A stretch of 64,000 bases of DNA, taken from contig JASBNA010000007.1 of the NCBI GenBank assembly GCA_038087015.1, positions 434,001-498,000 of the forward strand. The letters run 5' to 3'. Each line of letters begins with the position of its first letter. Within the stretch, counting starts at the first letter, position 1. This stretch comes from Cerrena zonata. Lineage: Eukaryota > Basidiomycota > Agaricomycetes > Polyporales > Cerrenaceae. The notes below the pieces were generated by a model, which worked only from the letters and a program-made list of their open reading frames with translations, had not been told where the DNA came from and did not search any database. Of this stretch, positions 54,146-64,000 are shown one piece after another. Made by a program: the position numbers and the translations under genes.

Positions 54146-56683
54146 ATGCCGCGCGAAAGTAAACGTCAGCGAACGGTGCTTGGAGAAGTATCTTCGACCG
54201 TGGATACTGCATCACAACAATCGACCGCCGATACCGATCATGAACCCGAAACTTCCTCTGTAGTGACAACTAAGCCTAAACGTAATGTTCGTGGCCGGCG
54301 AGGAGCACTTCAAAGTCTTCCAGAGATGCCGATAGACATTCTTATTGAGGTGATTTCTCGCTTGCCAAGACGAATGTATCGAATTTCGATTGATCAGGTA
54401 TTGTGGTGTATTGTATAGGTTTTGTGTCAATTACGCCCTGTGGATCTCCTGCATCTCAGTCGGACAACAAAAGCCTTCAGGAATTTACTTATGGTACGCA
54501 GCTCCGCATACATCTGGAAAGAAGCCCGAGAAAACGTGCCCGATCTTCCGGAGCCGTTCCCCGGAATGAGCGAGCCCGTTTACGCTAGTTTGTGCTTTGA
54601 ACCTGTCTGCACTGTGAGTTCGTGTTAAGTTTCGGAAGTGATAAGATTGTCTTAACCTTAGTCACTCCATTCAGTTGTGTTTCAAGTCCGGCGTACGCGA
54701 TGTCATTTGGAACTTCCGTGCCCGACTATGTCCTGACTGTAAAGAATCGAAGTCAGTTCCACGCTCTACTGAGATAAATAGGATATTCTGACGTCGTACT
54801 TCAGGACTGGAGACTGCTACGACTTGAGAACTGTGACCTTGGGTACCTCTCACGCTTCAATTCCCCAAATGGCCGCGCGCGTATTGATTATGAGCGATGG
54901 GCAACGTAGGCATAATATCGTTATTACCCTTTATCACCTAATTCTCTACCATTAGACGCATTTCTCATCTCAGAAGCTATTAGCCTTAGAGAGGCATGGG
55001 ACGAGCTATCAGACGAGGAAGAGAAGACCAAATTCATGGAGGATAATGCAAAGAGAGTTGAAGAACTCGAGACGGTAGGTTTCCCCCATTATTTATACTG
55101 CCTCACTTTAACTTGTAATAATTCTACCTTCCCCCTTAGCATGCTACTCTTTGCAGCATATGGTTCGAAGCCCTGAAGACTGGACGTGCGGAAGAGCTCA
55201 AAGAGATAAGGAAACAAAGATACACAGAGTAAATACCTTTCTGAAGTATACCCTATTTGTGCTCATCATATATCACTAGTATAATAACGAAGTTGAAAGA
55301 ACTGGGTTATGCCGAGGATGTAGATTGGTTAGAAGAGCGGCGGTCTTTCAGGACATCAGACCAGTTCGAAAAACTTCCCGCTGTACGCCAGTCAAAACCT
55401 CTTACTGCTCGCAGTATGCATTTCCTTCAAGTTGTATGCGTTCAAAATCATTTCTGACTAAGGGATCTATAGCTTGGCAGAAAATTAGCCCAGAGATTAT
55501 CGAGTATATTGTGACCAAAGTCCAACCCGAACGCCTCCAGGCAAAATATGAGACGATATTGGAACGTCGAATACCCTTGCTTAAGAAAGTCACAGCTACT
55601 CATGCAAGACCGTATCGTAACATATTTCCCACTGCAAAATATCTGGCGCATCTTCCGGAGTTCAGGGCTATTCTGGACCCTTCCATCAACGATGTTGATC
55701 CTACTGTCGAAAGCTTTGATCTCTTGTGGTCTCGAATTCCTGATATTCTTGTGAGCTGGAGGGCTGGAGTACAAAAAAAGACGGACGAATGCATTCGGAA
55801 CAGACTAGAGGGTCTACCTTCTGACATCCCGCTTGGGGATCTTGTTCTCACTCATAGTTTTGAGTGTAAAAATTGCCGACAGATCATCCAAAACTCGGGT
55901 TGTGCACTCGGTCTTCACATGCACAACTGCCAAGCTCCAATGTCATTTACGTTGGATGACATGTACGACGAAATATTATCTAGGCTTGGCTTTGACGACT
56001 GGAATCAATGGACCTATATGCTCTGCTCACCTTATGCACTCGAGGTCCTCGAAGCCTGTGGTAGAGATCGGCTAGCTACTACCCGAGAATTAGATCGACT
56101 TGACCCTAGATTCATTTGCAAATCATTGTCATGTCAGGAACGCGGGGTACAAACCGTTCATAACTGGAGAGATGCTGTAAGTCGTTTCTATCCCTACATG
56201 AGGATACCATTGAAGTCCCCGACATAGATATTTCATCTTATGGAACACCGGAGGGCTACTGATACCCCATGTGAGCTAGAGCTCTTCCCAGAAGAAAAAT
56301 CTCGCAAACTGGCCACCTTAGACCTGGTAGCTGACCGATGCTACAAGAACACAATGTACATGCTGCCAATCTGGTATTGCTATCACTGTGAAGCGCACAA
56401 AAGAGCCATGGGTGATATTGTTATGCATCTAGAGGAGATGTGAGCATATCATATTTTTTTGAACTACTTACGAATAGAGGCTGACCTTACCTCTAGACAC
56501 CATCTCTGCATGCCTAGCGAGAATGATTTATTCCCGGACCCTGACCGTCCACACATAATGAAGACTGTGTATGTGGTCCCGGACAACTACAAGGACGACG
56601 TAGAATCACTCCCTCTTGATATACGGGTCGCTCTTGAGCATGGGCGAGCAATGTTTGAAGGCGAATTCTGCTTTACTATCTAA
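54146..56683 (+). CDS. F-box domain protein, tandem copy 1
   Basis: MPRESKRQRTVLGEVSSTVD begins a basic tail ending KRNVRGRRGALQSLP. The F-box follows: MPIDILIEVLCQLRPVDLLH (split by an intron at 54350-54418) and SRTTKAFRNLLMVRSSAYIW. F-box proteins link substrates to SCF ubiquitin ligases through Skp1. Downstream are LCFKSGVRDVIWNFRARLCP with a Cys-x2-Cys, an acidic helix AWDELSDEEEKTKFMEDNAK, and a large exon AWQKISPEIIEYIVTKVQPE...RPYRNIFPTAKYLAHLPEFR. FECKNCRQIIQNSG...HMHNC, a putative zinc-binding pair, comes next, and the gene ends RAMFEGEFCFTI before TAA at 56681-56683. It is a tandem duplicate of 57143-59599, which shares every segment. Substrate unknown. Exon joins around 54780-54960 are uncertain. 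Confidence 0.78.
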
Positions 56684-57142
56684 AAGACACGGTCTATTTA
56701 ATTAAAGTCATGCGGATAGTTATCTCTCGATGTTAACCAAATTACATTGATGTACGTACAAGAAAGGAGGTCTGGACAGCACCACTATCCTAGAACCACG
56801 GACTTTGAATCTCTTCCGTCCTACCATTCTCAATCATCTCAAGGCGTTGTGGCTGTGATTTCTACTCTCAATATAAATTAGATAAGATAAGATAAATATT
56901 TACTATAAATGTCGTTTGTTTACTCGGTGCCCATTTCACTAACTTTCTTTGCTTATGACTGCTTCTCACCCACAATTGAGTAGTACGTCGCGCGTGTCCT
57001 TCTCCACTATCACCGACTGCAGAGTCCCAATTCTGCCAGTTCATATAGTCCGACACCTCACCTCCATAACTTAAAGACCACGTTCATCCGAGTCTGACAC
57101 TACCATCTTGCGTCTCTTTTCTCACTGCGTTCCTCTAATACA

Positions 57143-59599
57143 ATGCCCCGCCAAAGCAAGCGACGGAAACTGCTTGATGAGACATCGTCGGCCACTGATT
57201 CTATGGAAAACATCCATCCTGAACCTGAGACGGTAACCACTAAACCTAAGCGCAATGTTCGCGGTCGTCGCGGAGTACTTCAAAGTCTTCCGGGAATGCC
57301 AATAGATATTCTTATTGAGGTGGGTTGCTTTTCTACTGGACCGCTACGAACAGGGTTTGTCATGCTTCGTGGTGTAGGTTTTATATCATTTACGCCCAGT
57401 GGACCTTCTGCATATTGGTCGAACGACCAAAGCCTTCAGAAATCTGCTTATGGTCCGTAGCTCTGCATACATCTGGAAAGAAGCCCGGAGGAATGTGCAA
57501 GGTCTTCCGGAACCGTTCGCTGAAATGAACGAGCCTGTTTTCGCTAGTCTGTGCTTCGAGCCTGTCTGCACTGTAAGTTGATATTAGTTACCAACACTTA
57601 CACATCTGATTTGTCGTTATATAGTTATGTTTTAAGTCTGGTGTACGTGACGTCGTTTGGGAATTTCGTGCTCGGCTATGCAATCGATGCAAGGCAACTA
57701 GGTCAGTTCTACAATCAATATTGGGGAAAACAAGTTGGTTTAACGTCCCTTAAGCGTTGGATATTTCTACTGCATGAGATCCCCGGTCCCTCATATTTCT
57801 GCTGACGTTGTAGTAAATGGGCGAGGTACATGCAACATTGATGTCTAGCCTTTCCTATTCTGATATTCCTGGTACTAGACCGGCCCAACGTATTTCTCTT
57901 CTCTGACGTTGTTAATGACAAAAAGGCGTGGGATGGGCTAGTCGACGAGGAGGAAAAGAATAGGTATATACAGCAAAACACGAAGAGAGTTGAAGAACTA
58001 CGGAAGGTAGGTTGCTTGTATCATTCACGCTGACTTCTGTTAATGAATTCTGCCTCTTCACTCAGCATGCTACCCGTTGCAAATCTTGGTTCGCTAACGT
58101 AAAGAACGAACGCGCAGAAGAAATTGAAGAGATCAAACAGCAAAGACACAAGGAGTAAGTACGTCTTCCCGAAGTATAGTGCATTTGTGCTCACTATATG
58201 CGCGTCAGTGTTTTGAAAAGGTTGAAAGAGATGGGCTATGCAGAAGATGTCACTTGGCTAGAAGAGACAAAAGGTGTTCCCTTTCTATTTGAATTACATT
58301 CTCTTCGTGCAGTACGCCAGCCAAAGCCTCTTACCGATCGAAGTAGGCCTTTTTCGTTAAAATGCACACGTCATTTCCGACTAAAGAATCTATAGCTTGG
58401 CAGAAGATTGGCCCGGCAGTTATCGAACATATCACGACCATAGTCCGACCTCGGCGCCTCCACGACGAGTGCAAAGCTACCTTGAAAGCACGACTCCCTT
58501 TGCTCCATAAAGTCAGAGCTTATCTTGCACGGCCGTATCGCAACATATTTCCCACTGCAGGAGAATTGGCACGTCTTCCAGAGGTCAAGGCTATTCTGGA
58601 CCCTGCCTGCAACAACCAATATCCTTCTATCGAAAGTTTCAACGTGTTGATACCTCAAATTCCTGACATTCTTGCCAACTGGAAAACCCGGGTTCAAGAA
58701 CAGCTAGATGTCATGTTTCGGGAAAAGATAAAGGATCTTCCCTCTGATGTCCAGGTCGAAGACCTCGCTCTCACTCAGATCGTTTACTGCAACAACTGTC
58801 ACACACTGTTACAAAATTCAAATTACTCGCTCGCCGTTCACGACTGCAAACCTCTATTCATGTCTTATATACCGGACTTGGACGTGTACAGCAGAATGCT
58901 GAACGATATTGGAATGAGAGCATGGAATCCATCGGTTTATTACTGTTCACCAATCTTGTTTCTCGGAATCCTCGGAGCCTGCGGCAAAGATCGACTAGCG
59001 ACTGTGGAAGAACTAGATCAACTTGATCCCAGATTTACTTGTAAATTACTCACATGCCAGGGTAAAGGAACTCATACTATTTACAACTGGAGAGCTGCCG
59101 GTAAGTAGCTTCGGCCTCCTGAATAGTTGTCAGGCTAAAAGTGCAGAACAGATTTCCCATGTTTATTCGCTACATGGATTGCCTCTCCGTGACATAGACA
59201 TGGAACTTTATCCCCCATCAAAAGCTCGCAAGTTGACCCCCCTAGATCAAGCGGCTGAGCGGTACAACGAGGACATGGCAAACAAGGCATCAATCTGGTA
59301 CGGCTCTCACTGTGAAACGCATAAGCAAACCAAGAGTAACCTGATTTCGCATATAAAGGAGAAGTAAGTACATCGGTGTTCGTCTAGTAACATTTACGAT
59401 TCGGTGCTCACCTCTACGTTTTAGACACGGTATCGACGTACCAGGCAACGAGGACCTATTCCCGGACCCTGATCGTCCACCACCAATAGATCCCGTATAT
59501 GTGATCCTGGACGACTACAAAGACAAGATGGAATTACTCCCTCACCAGGTCCTGATCGCCCTGAATACTGGGCGAGCTATGTTTGAAGGCGACCTGTAA
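57143..59599 (+). CDS. F-box domain protein, tandem copy 2
   Basis: MPRQSKRRKLLDETSSATDS begins the same basic tail (KRNVRGRRGVLQSLPGMPID). The F-box continues after an intron as VLYHLRPVDLLHIGRTTKAF and MVRSSAYIWKEARRNV. CFKSGVRDVVWEFRARLC, AWDGLVDEEEKNRYIQQNTK, AWQKIGPAVIEHITTIVRPR, RPYRNIFPTAGELARLPEV and YCNNCHTLLQNSN...HDC follow. The last exons are DIDMELYPPSKARKLTPLDQ and HGIDVPGNEDLFPDPDRP, ending RAMFEGDL before TAA at 59597-59599. Divergence from copy 1 is moderate and spread over the whole length, so the duplication is not recent. Joins between 57680 and 57900 are uncertain. It probably acts as an SCF substrate receptor; no substrate can be inferred. Confidence 0.78.
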
Positions 59600-60334
59600 T
59601 TTTCTTTGCTGCCTTGATGAGACAAACATGCTGGAATCACGCATCATCTTGACCCTATTACTGTATTTAATGTTTACGGATACACTTAGCACCATATCGC
59701 ACGACGTGGGTCCACGTAAGCCATCTCTATATGAATTGGGGCAGAGCTTTGCCGACTAGTAAGGTAGGTCATTTCAGAGAGGGAAACGCAATTCAATTCG
59801 AGTCCATAAATTACATCCTACTTGACCAGATAATGACAACGTAGGAAGGTGAGAGTATAAGGAGGAAGTCTGGAAAACAACTTGGTTAAGGAGAGTGTGT
59901 ATTCGAGGACGAGTCGAAGCATAAGAGAGGTATAATACGCGAAGCGTGAGGGGGGGATAATCGATTTCATCATCGATCAAGGATGAAGGGATGTTTGAGT
60001 GAGGTGTCGTCAAATAAAAAAATCAGAAAGAGAAAACACAACCAAGAGAATAGTAGAAAGCTAGAAGTACAGCCAAGACATGAAAAAGAAAGAACCATTT
60101 TAGCACTATTGGCTGGGTGATACTTATTTATAGTCCGGGGAGGGATGAATACGTTGACTCGATAAGAGGGATAAATGAGGGCCAGACAAAAGGTCGACGA
60201 TCCGACGCGCGATTAAAAAGGTAATGTGAGGTACCCAGATCGGCGACCCCAATCCAACCCAATCCGACCGAAACCAAGGTCCAACGTATCCCCAAATCCA
60301 CGGGGACTTTTCGAAAGCGAAAAAAATTGAAGAT
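59600..60334. other. Gap between convergent F-box 2 and VTS1
   Basis: Presumptive 3' UTRs of both genes. A-rich at 60000-60090. No gene is seen. Confidence 0.4.
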
Positions 60335-62648
60335 TTAAGAGGAGGGGGCAGCGGACCCGGGAGTGTCCAAGCCCATCTTCTTGCGCACATTCTCGAACGT
60401 CTTGAGCATCTTCCTCCTCGCCCCCAGGGCAGCAACACCTTTAGCTTCCAACTGAGCTTCATCCATCATCACCATATCCCTCCACTTCATGCCCTCAAAG
60501 TTGGGCGTATATTTGTGTAACCTCAAACTCCTCAACCAAGCGGGAATATCCTCCAATACCTTCGGGTCTACGTCTTCTTCGTCCTTCTTACTGTTAGGTG
60601 ACTTTACGCTGTTCGGTGAGCGGATACTCGAACGACCAGAGCGAACGGAAGGCGAATGTTGAGGTGCCTGCAATCCAGTCATCCCGAATGCGCCGAGACC
60701 AGGTTGGCCGAGCTGACCTGCCGCAGCAGCCATCTGCATAGCGATGAGCTGGTCGGGAGTAAGACCCATCGCCGCCAAGTTGCCCATATTGAACATATTG
60801 TTGAACGGACTGATGGGAGCCATGCCAGCGAATGCGGCCATGTTGAGCCCGCCACCAGGCATGCCCATTCCGAGACCGTTGAAACCACCCATACCAAGAC
60901 CGTTGAGGTTGGCACCACCATCGTCGTTACCGAACCTGCCTGATGATTGTGAGAGCGCCGGGCTCCTTGCACCGTTCCAGCCTGACCTCCGCCCCCGCTG
61001 ACGTTCCTGAAGCCGCCAGAAGTATTGCGCTGTTGTTGGTGTTGTTGATGTTGGTTGTGGTGGTTGCCGTTGTTGTTGTTCGAATTATTCAACGATTGTT
61101 GGTCGTCCTGGTTGTTTACGCTCAAGTTGCCCTTGGAGAGACGGTTTGCCCTCTTAGGTGGGTCCGAAATAAGGGGAACACCTCCACCGGTGAGAGACCA
61201 GTCGTTGAGCTTAGCTGCAGCAGCATCCAAGCTTTGGTTTTGGCTGTTCTTATCGAACATCGGGATCAAAGGTGTGTTGACGTTGCTTGCCCAGCTTCCA
61301 CCAACCATGGGTGAGAGAGCATCAGGTTCAACACTGCCATTCCTCTTGAAAGCGTTGGCGGCACCAGTGAAATCAGTGCTCTTGGGACGCGAACTAGTCG
61401 CACTGGGCGAGGGAACTAGGATTTCTTGAGCAGCTGAGCTCTCATCGACTTGACCGAGCTGGCTCGAACCGGTACCCCAGGTGTTACGAGCCTCAGCGAC
61501 TTGAGATGCCAAGGCCGGGGCAGAGATGCGGTGAGCGGCATTAGTGGCCTTCAGCTTGGCACGTTGTTGAGCGAGGGTGATAGCAGGATCGCCCCCACTT
61601 GACGCTGCACTTAAGTTGTTGGCAGAGTCGGGAGATAGGTAGGCACCCATGCCGTCAAGACCCATGCTCGCACGACCGCTGGAGAAGTTACGAGCGGTCG
61701 GGGATCCAGGCAACGTCGGCTTCAATCCAGGAGACTTCAAACTCATACTAGCCAGTTTAGCCTCCATTTGACTCTGCATCGAACCTGAGAGGAGGAACAA
61801 TAAGTTACGTGAAACATAGTGGACGGATCATCAACTTACCACCAACAGCGGGACTCAGCAAGGCGGTCATAGGATCGGCCCTGGCCATCTGCTGAAGGAC
61901 GGTGATGAAGAATCGATTTGTACTTGAGTAGAGTGTTGCAAAAGACTGTAAAGAGCGGCTGTGCGCTCGGCTTCTGAGAGAACCTTGAACCCTAAAAGAC
62001 ATCATAGGTCAGTATCTAAGTGGTGATATGATCATTTTGTAGATGTTTATTCTTTGCATCAGAAGAAGCACGAAAATAACATTGACACCTAAGCGGTATC
62101 ACGTAAAACAACAGACGATTTGAAATGTTTTATTCGTGTCTGTCTGTATGCAAGGGATGACTAGCAGGATAGAGCGAGGCTTACATTGCTCGATGGCACT
62201 AAGTTCCTCTTTGAAGTTGACATCCAGCGAGGCAGCAGCCATTTCTTCCTGTGGAGAGCGTTAGTGGGAATCGTTCTATAAATAGCACGAAGGGGACAGC
62301 TTACCAGAGTGGCCTCGTAATTTTGGAGATTTTCGAACCATTGGTCGATAGCTTCAGCTACAGGTTAAGGCAGAGTGTGAGTTCAGATGTAATCAAGTAA
62401 ATGGCGGGACACGTACCTTCAGGTGTCTGGAACATGCCAGCACTACCAAGCAACTCGCTGGTAGGGCGTCCAGAGCCAGAAATCGCCCCAGGGCGAGGAG
62501 AAGCGGGCGAAAGACCTTGGTTTATGCCCGAGGGGGGACGAGCAGAACCAGGACCCATGGAAGCACGGAAGTTGGGGGACCTGCCGTTAGCATTGCCAGC
62601 AGGGCCAGGGGAAGGGCTTGGGCTAGGGGGAGCGTGAAGAGAAGACAT
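60335..62648 (-). CDS. VTS1: Vts1/Smaug-type SAM-domain RNA-binding protein, two frame shifts in the given sequence
   Basis: Vts1 binds hairpins in mRNAs through a SAM domain and promotes their deadenylation and decay. MSSLHAPPSPSPSPGPAGNA begins a Pro/Ser-rich tail. The Vts1 N-terminal region follows: EAIDQWFENLQNYEATL, SLDVNFKEELSAIEQWF and RFFITVLQQMARADPMTALL. The central region has a Gln/Asn/His-rich tract of the kind that makes yeast Vts1 prion-prone. The SAM domain is C-terminal: PKVLEDIPAWLRSLRLHKYT, MKWRDMVMMDEAQLEAKGVA and LGARRKMLKTFENVRKKMGL. TAA is at 60335-60337. The frame shifts at 61913-61916 (one base missing before FFITVLQQ) and near 60959-60963 (one base missing, or a 47-nt intron with a weak donor). 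Since this gene is conserved in fungi, sequence error is likely. Confidence 0.9.
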
Positions 62649-64000
62649 GATCTGGATGTCTTTGCGAGTGTAAGGAAAGGCTACAAGCAGCGAAATGTAG
62701 ATGTTTCAAAGTGGAAAGGATACAATATGCGACGTCGAGTCGGGTGTGACTAGAAGCAAACGGGGCACGGTAGGTGCGACGGATGTGTCTAGACGAGACC
62801 AGCGGAGCCTGCCGGTCTAGCGAAAGACGAGTGAGTCGACGAAGACGACTAAGAAGAAGAGCGCGACGGGCGAAGGGAGCTTTCGCTGGCGACGACGACG
62901 ATAAAGTCCAAAGACAAGAATGGGTCTACCTCTCTCCGCTGGCCCACAATCAAAAGGGCCGCCCCGGCGTCTTCCCCCTGTTTCCAACAACAACGCCCAC
63001 CCGCCACATCACCCAAACAACACCCATGATCCACTCCTTCGCTCCCGACATCTCTCGCTCTAGCCTTGTCTCTAACCTGTCTCTCATCGTGCGCTACCTC
63101 GCTATTGTCCTCCCTGCTTTTTCTCCATATTTTTACCCATTTTCTACGAATACTTTTCGCCAGCTTACTCTCAAATCCCGACCGACCAATATTCTAGCAT
63201 CTCTCCATCTGCATCACAGCTCTGATTGCGAATCACGTTTCGTCTCTCCATCTTATCGAGCCAACATCGTTCAGGTGCCCCCAACAGTTAGCTGTACAGC
63301 CCCGAAATTGATCCCAGATATTCCGCAATATAAAGCTGCATGTCGATCCCTCTTTATAATGCATGAAACGCGATCGACCCCTGCAGATTCAGAGTAATCT
63401 CTGAAATACCTATGACGTCTTAGCTTCTAACACACTAGTGTTGACCAGCCTTCGAAGAGCTAAACAAAACCTTCGTCTAGTATGACTGAGTAGAGCTGAT
63501 GAGACATCAAAGCTGGTCCCGTCGGTCACACCGCTTCTGACATGTACTGGGATATTTCCAAAGTTCCACATTCGGGGGTCGCTTGACCTACGACAATTGG
63601 CTCCCTTCGCTCTGGTGTCAGGTGCTGTTCTCTGATTGGAGAATTTCTACGCCCGTTCTGCAGTCAGTTTACGACCGTTACTGTGAAACGAGGGGATTAT
63701 TTCAACATAACCACGACAGGACTGTGCACCAGTATGATCTTTTCATTCCATTCACGCTCTCGATCTCTACGGGTCTTTCTTCACTAAACCGATGTCTTCA
63801 TAGCCCTTTCCTATAACAACTCAAGCTCGAAATGAAATGTCCCCTCTCGCCTGGTGATAATACACACGTTGGCAAGCCACTTTACCTGTTGACAGATCGT
63901 TATTCTCCCATTCGATTTCAATTCGTCATCCGGTATCCCCTTGCCTTTCTTATTTTATAATTCAACACTAATGTTTAGGACATTGCGCTCAATTACATCA
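62649..64000 (+). other. Region upstream of VTS1; possible start of a next gene at 63971
   Basis: The first part should hold the VTS1 promoter. A 207-codon frame at 62774-63397 is Arg/Ser-rich without a domain and is probably chance. At 63971 an ATG opens MFRTLRSITS, which looks like a mitochondrial targeting start (Arg, Ser, Leu), but the window ends at once, so this is only a hint. Confidence 0.25.

Noticed and set aside
62774..63397. 207-codon plus-strand open frame upstream of VTS1
   Set aside because: It is Arg/Ser-rich without any domain, its start is within the likely VTS1 promoter, and it has no splice or codon signal. It looks like a chance frame.

Overview
The window reads as nuclear DNA of a mushroom-forming basidiomycete (Agaricomycetes-like). 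Genes sit on both strands and are interrupted by many short GT-AG introns of about 45-70 nt. Exons can be tiny, and several families are typical of this clade: divergent protein kinases, F-box tandem copies, multi-pass membrane proteins and a HeLo-like STAND N-terminal domain. I saw no bacterial operons, CRISPR array, rRNA or convincing tRNA.

Layout. 0-6.2 kb: the 3' end of a zinc-type alcohol dehydrogenase, then two tandem paralogues of an unrecognised family (helical, one central hydrophobic segment) and a small unclassified gene. 6.5-16.5 kb: Aurora kinase, a broken CoA-transferase family III gene, a GH20 beta-hexosaminidase with three single-base frame disruptions, and an epsin with an ENTH domain. 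18.3-25.8 kb: a long Ser/Pro-rich protein with two C-terminal membrane spans (four frame shifts in the given sequence), a small secreted beta-trefoil-like protein and an epoxide hydrolase. 27-31.4 kb: a HeLo-like domain-only protein, a purine-biased tract, a small conserved hypothetical protein and a DUF202 membrane protein. 32-40.4 kb: a degenerate kinase remnant, two divergent kinases and a multi-pass membrane protein. A putative 1.5-kb element with 18-bp terminal inverted repeats and strong palindromes also lies here. 41-45.3 kb: protein phosphatase methylesterase, a small membrane protein, and two arrays of the hexamer TGCKTC flanking a small spliced ORF. 46.3-53.7 kb: an intact second GH20 enzyme, a second copy of the membrane protein and an aldo-keto reductase. 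54.1-59.6 kb: tandem F-box genes. 60.3-62.6 kb: the Vts1/Smaug SAM-domain RNA-binding protein.

Two themes stand out. (1) Microexons: exons of 12, 13, 13 and 14 nt are needed to restore family-consistent reading frames in four genes, and the 13-nt pair is conserved between the tandem paralogues. (2) Single-base indels: four genes have otherwise perfect splice structures but lose frame at one to four points. Because the conserved VTS1 gene is among them, residual consensus errors are at least as likely as pseudogenisation. Raw reads would decide.

The genes do not form one pathway. They are housekeeping functions (mitosis, clathrin trafficking, PP2A regulation, RNA decay), wall/chitin hydrolysis and detoxification enzymes, mixed with fast-evolving lineage-specific families and repeat-derived DNA.
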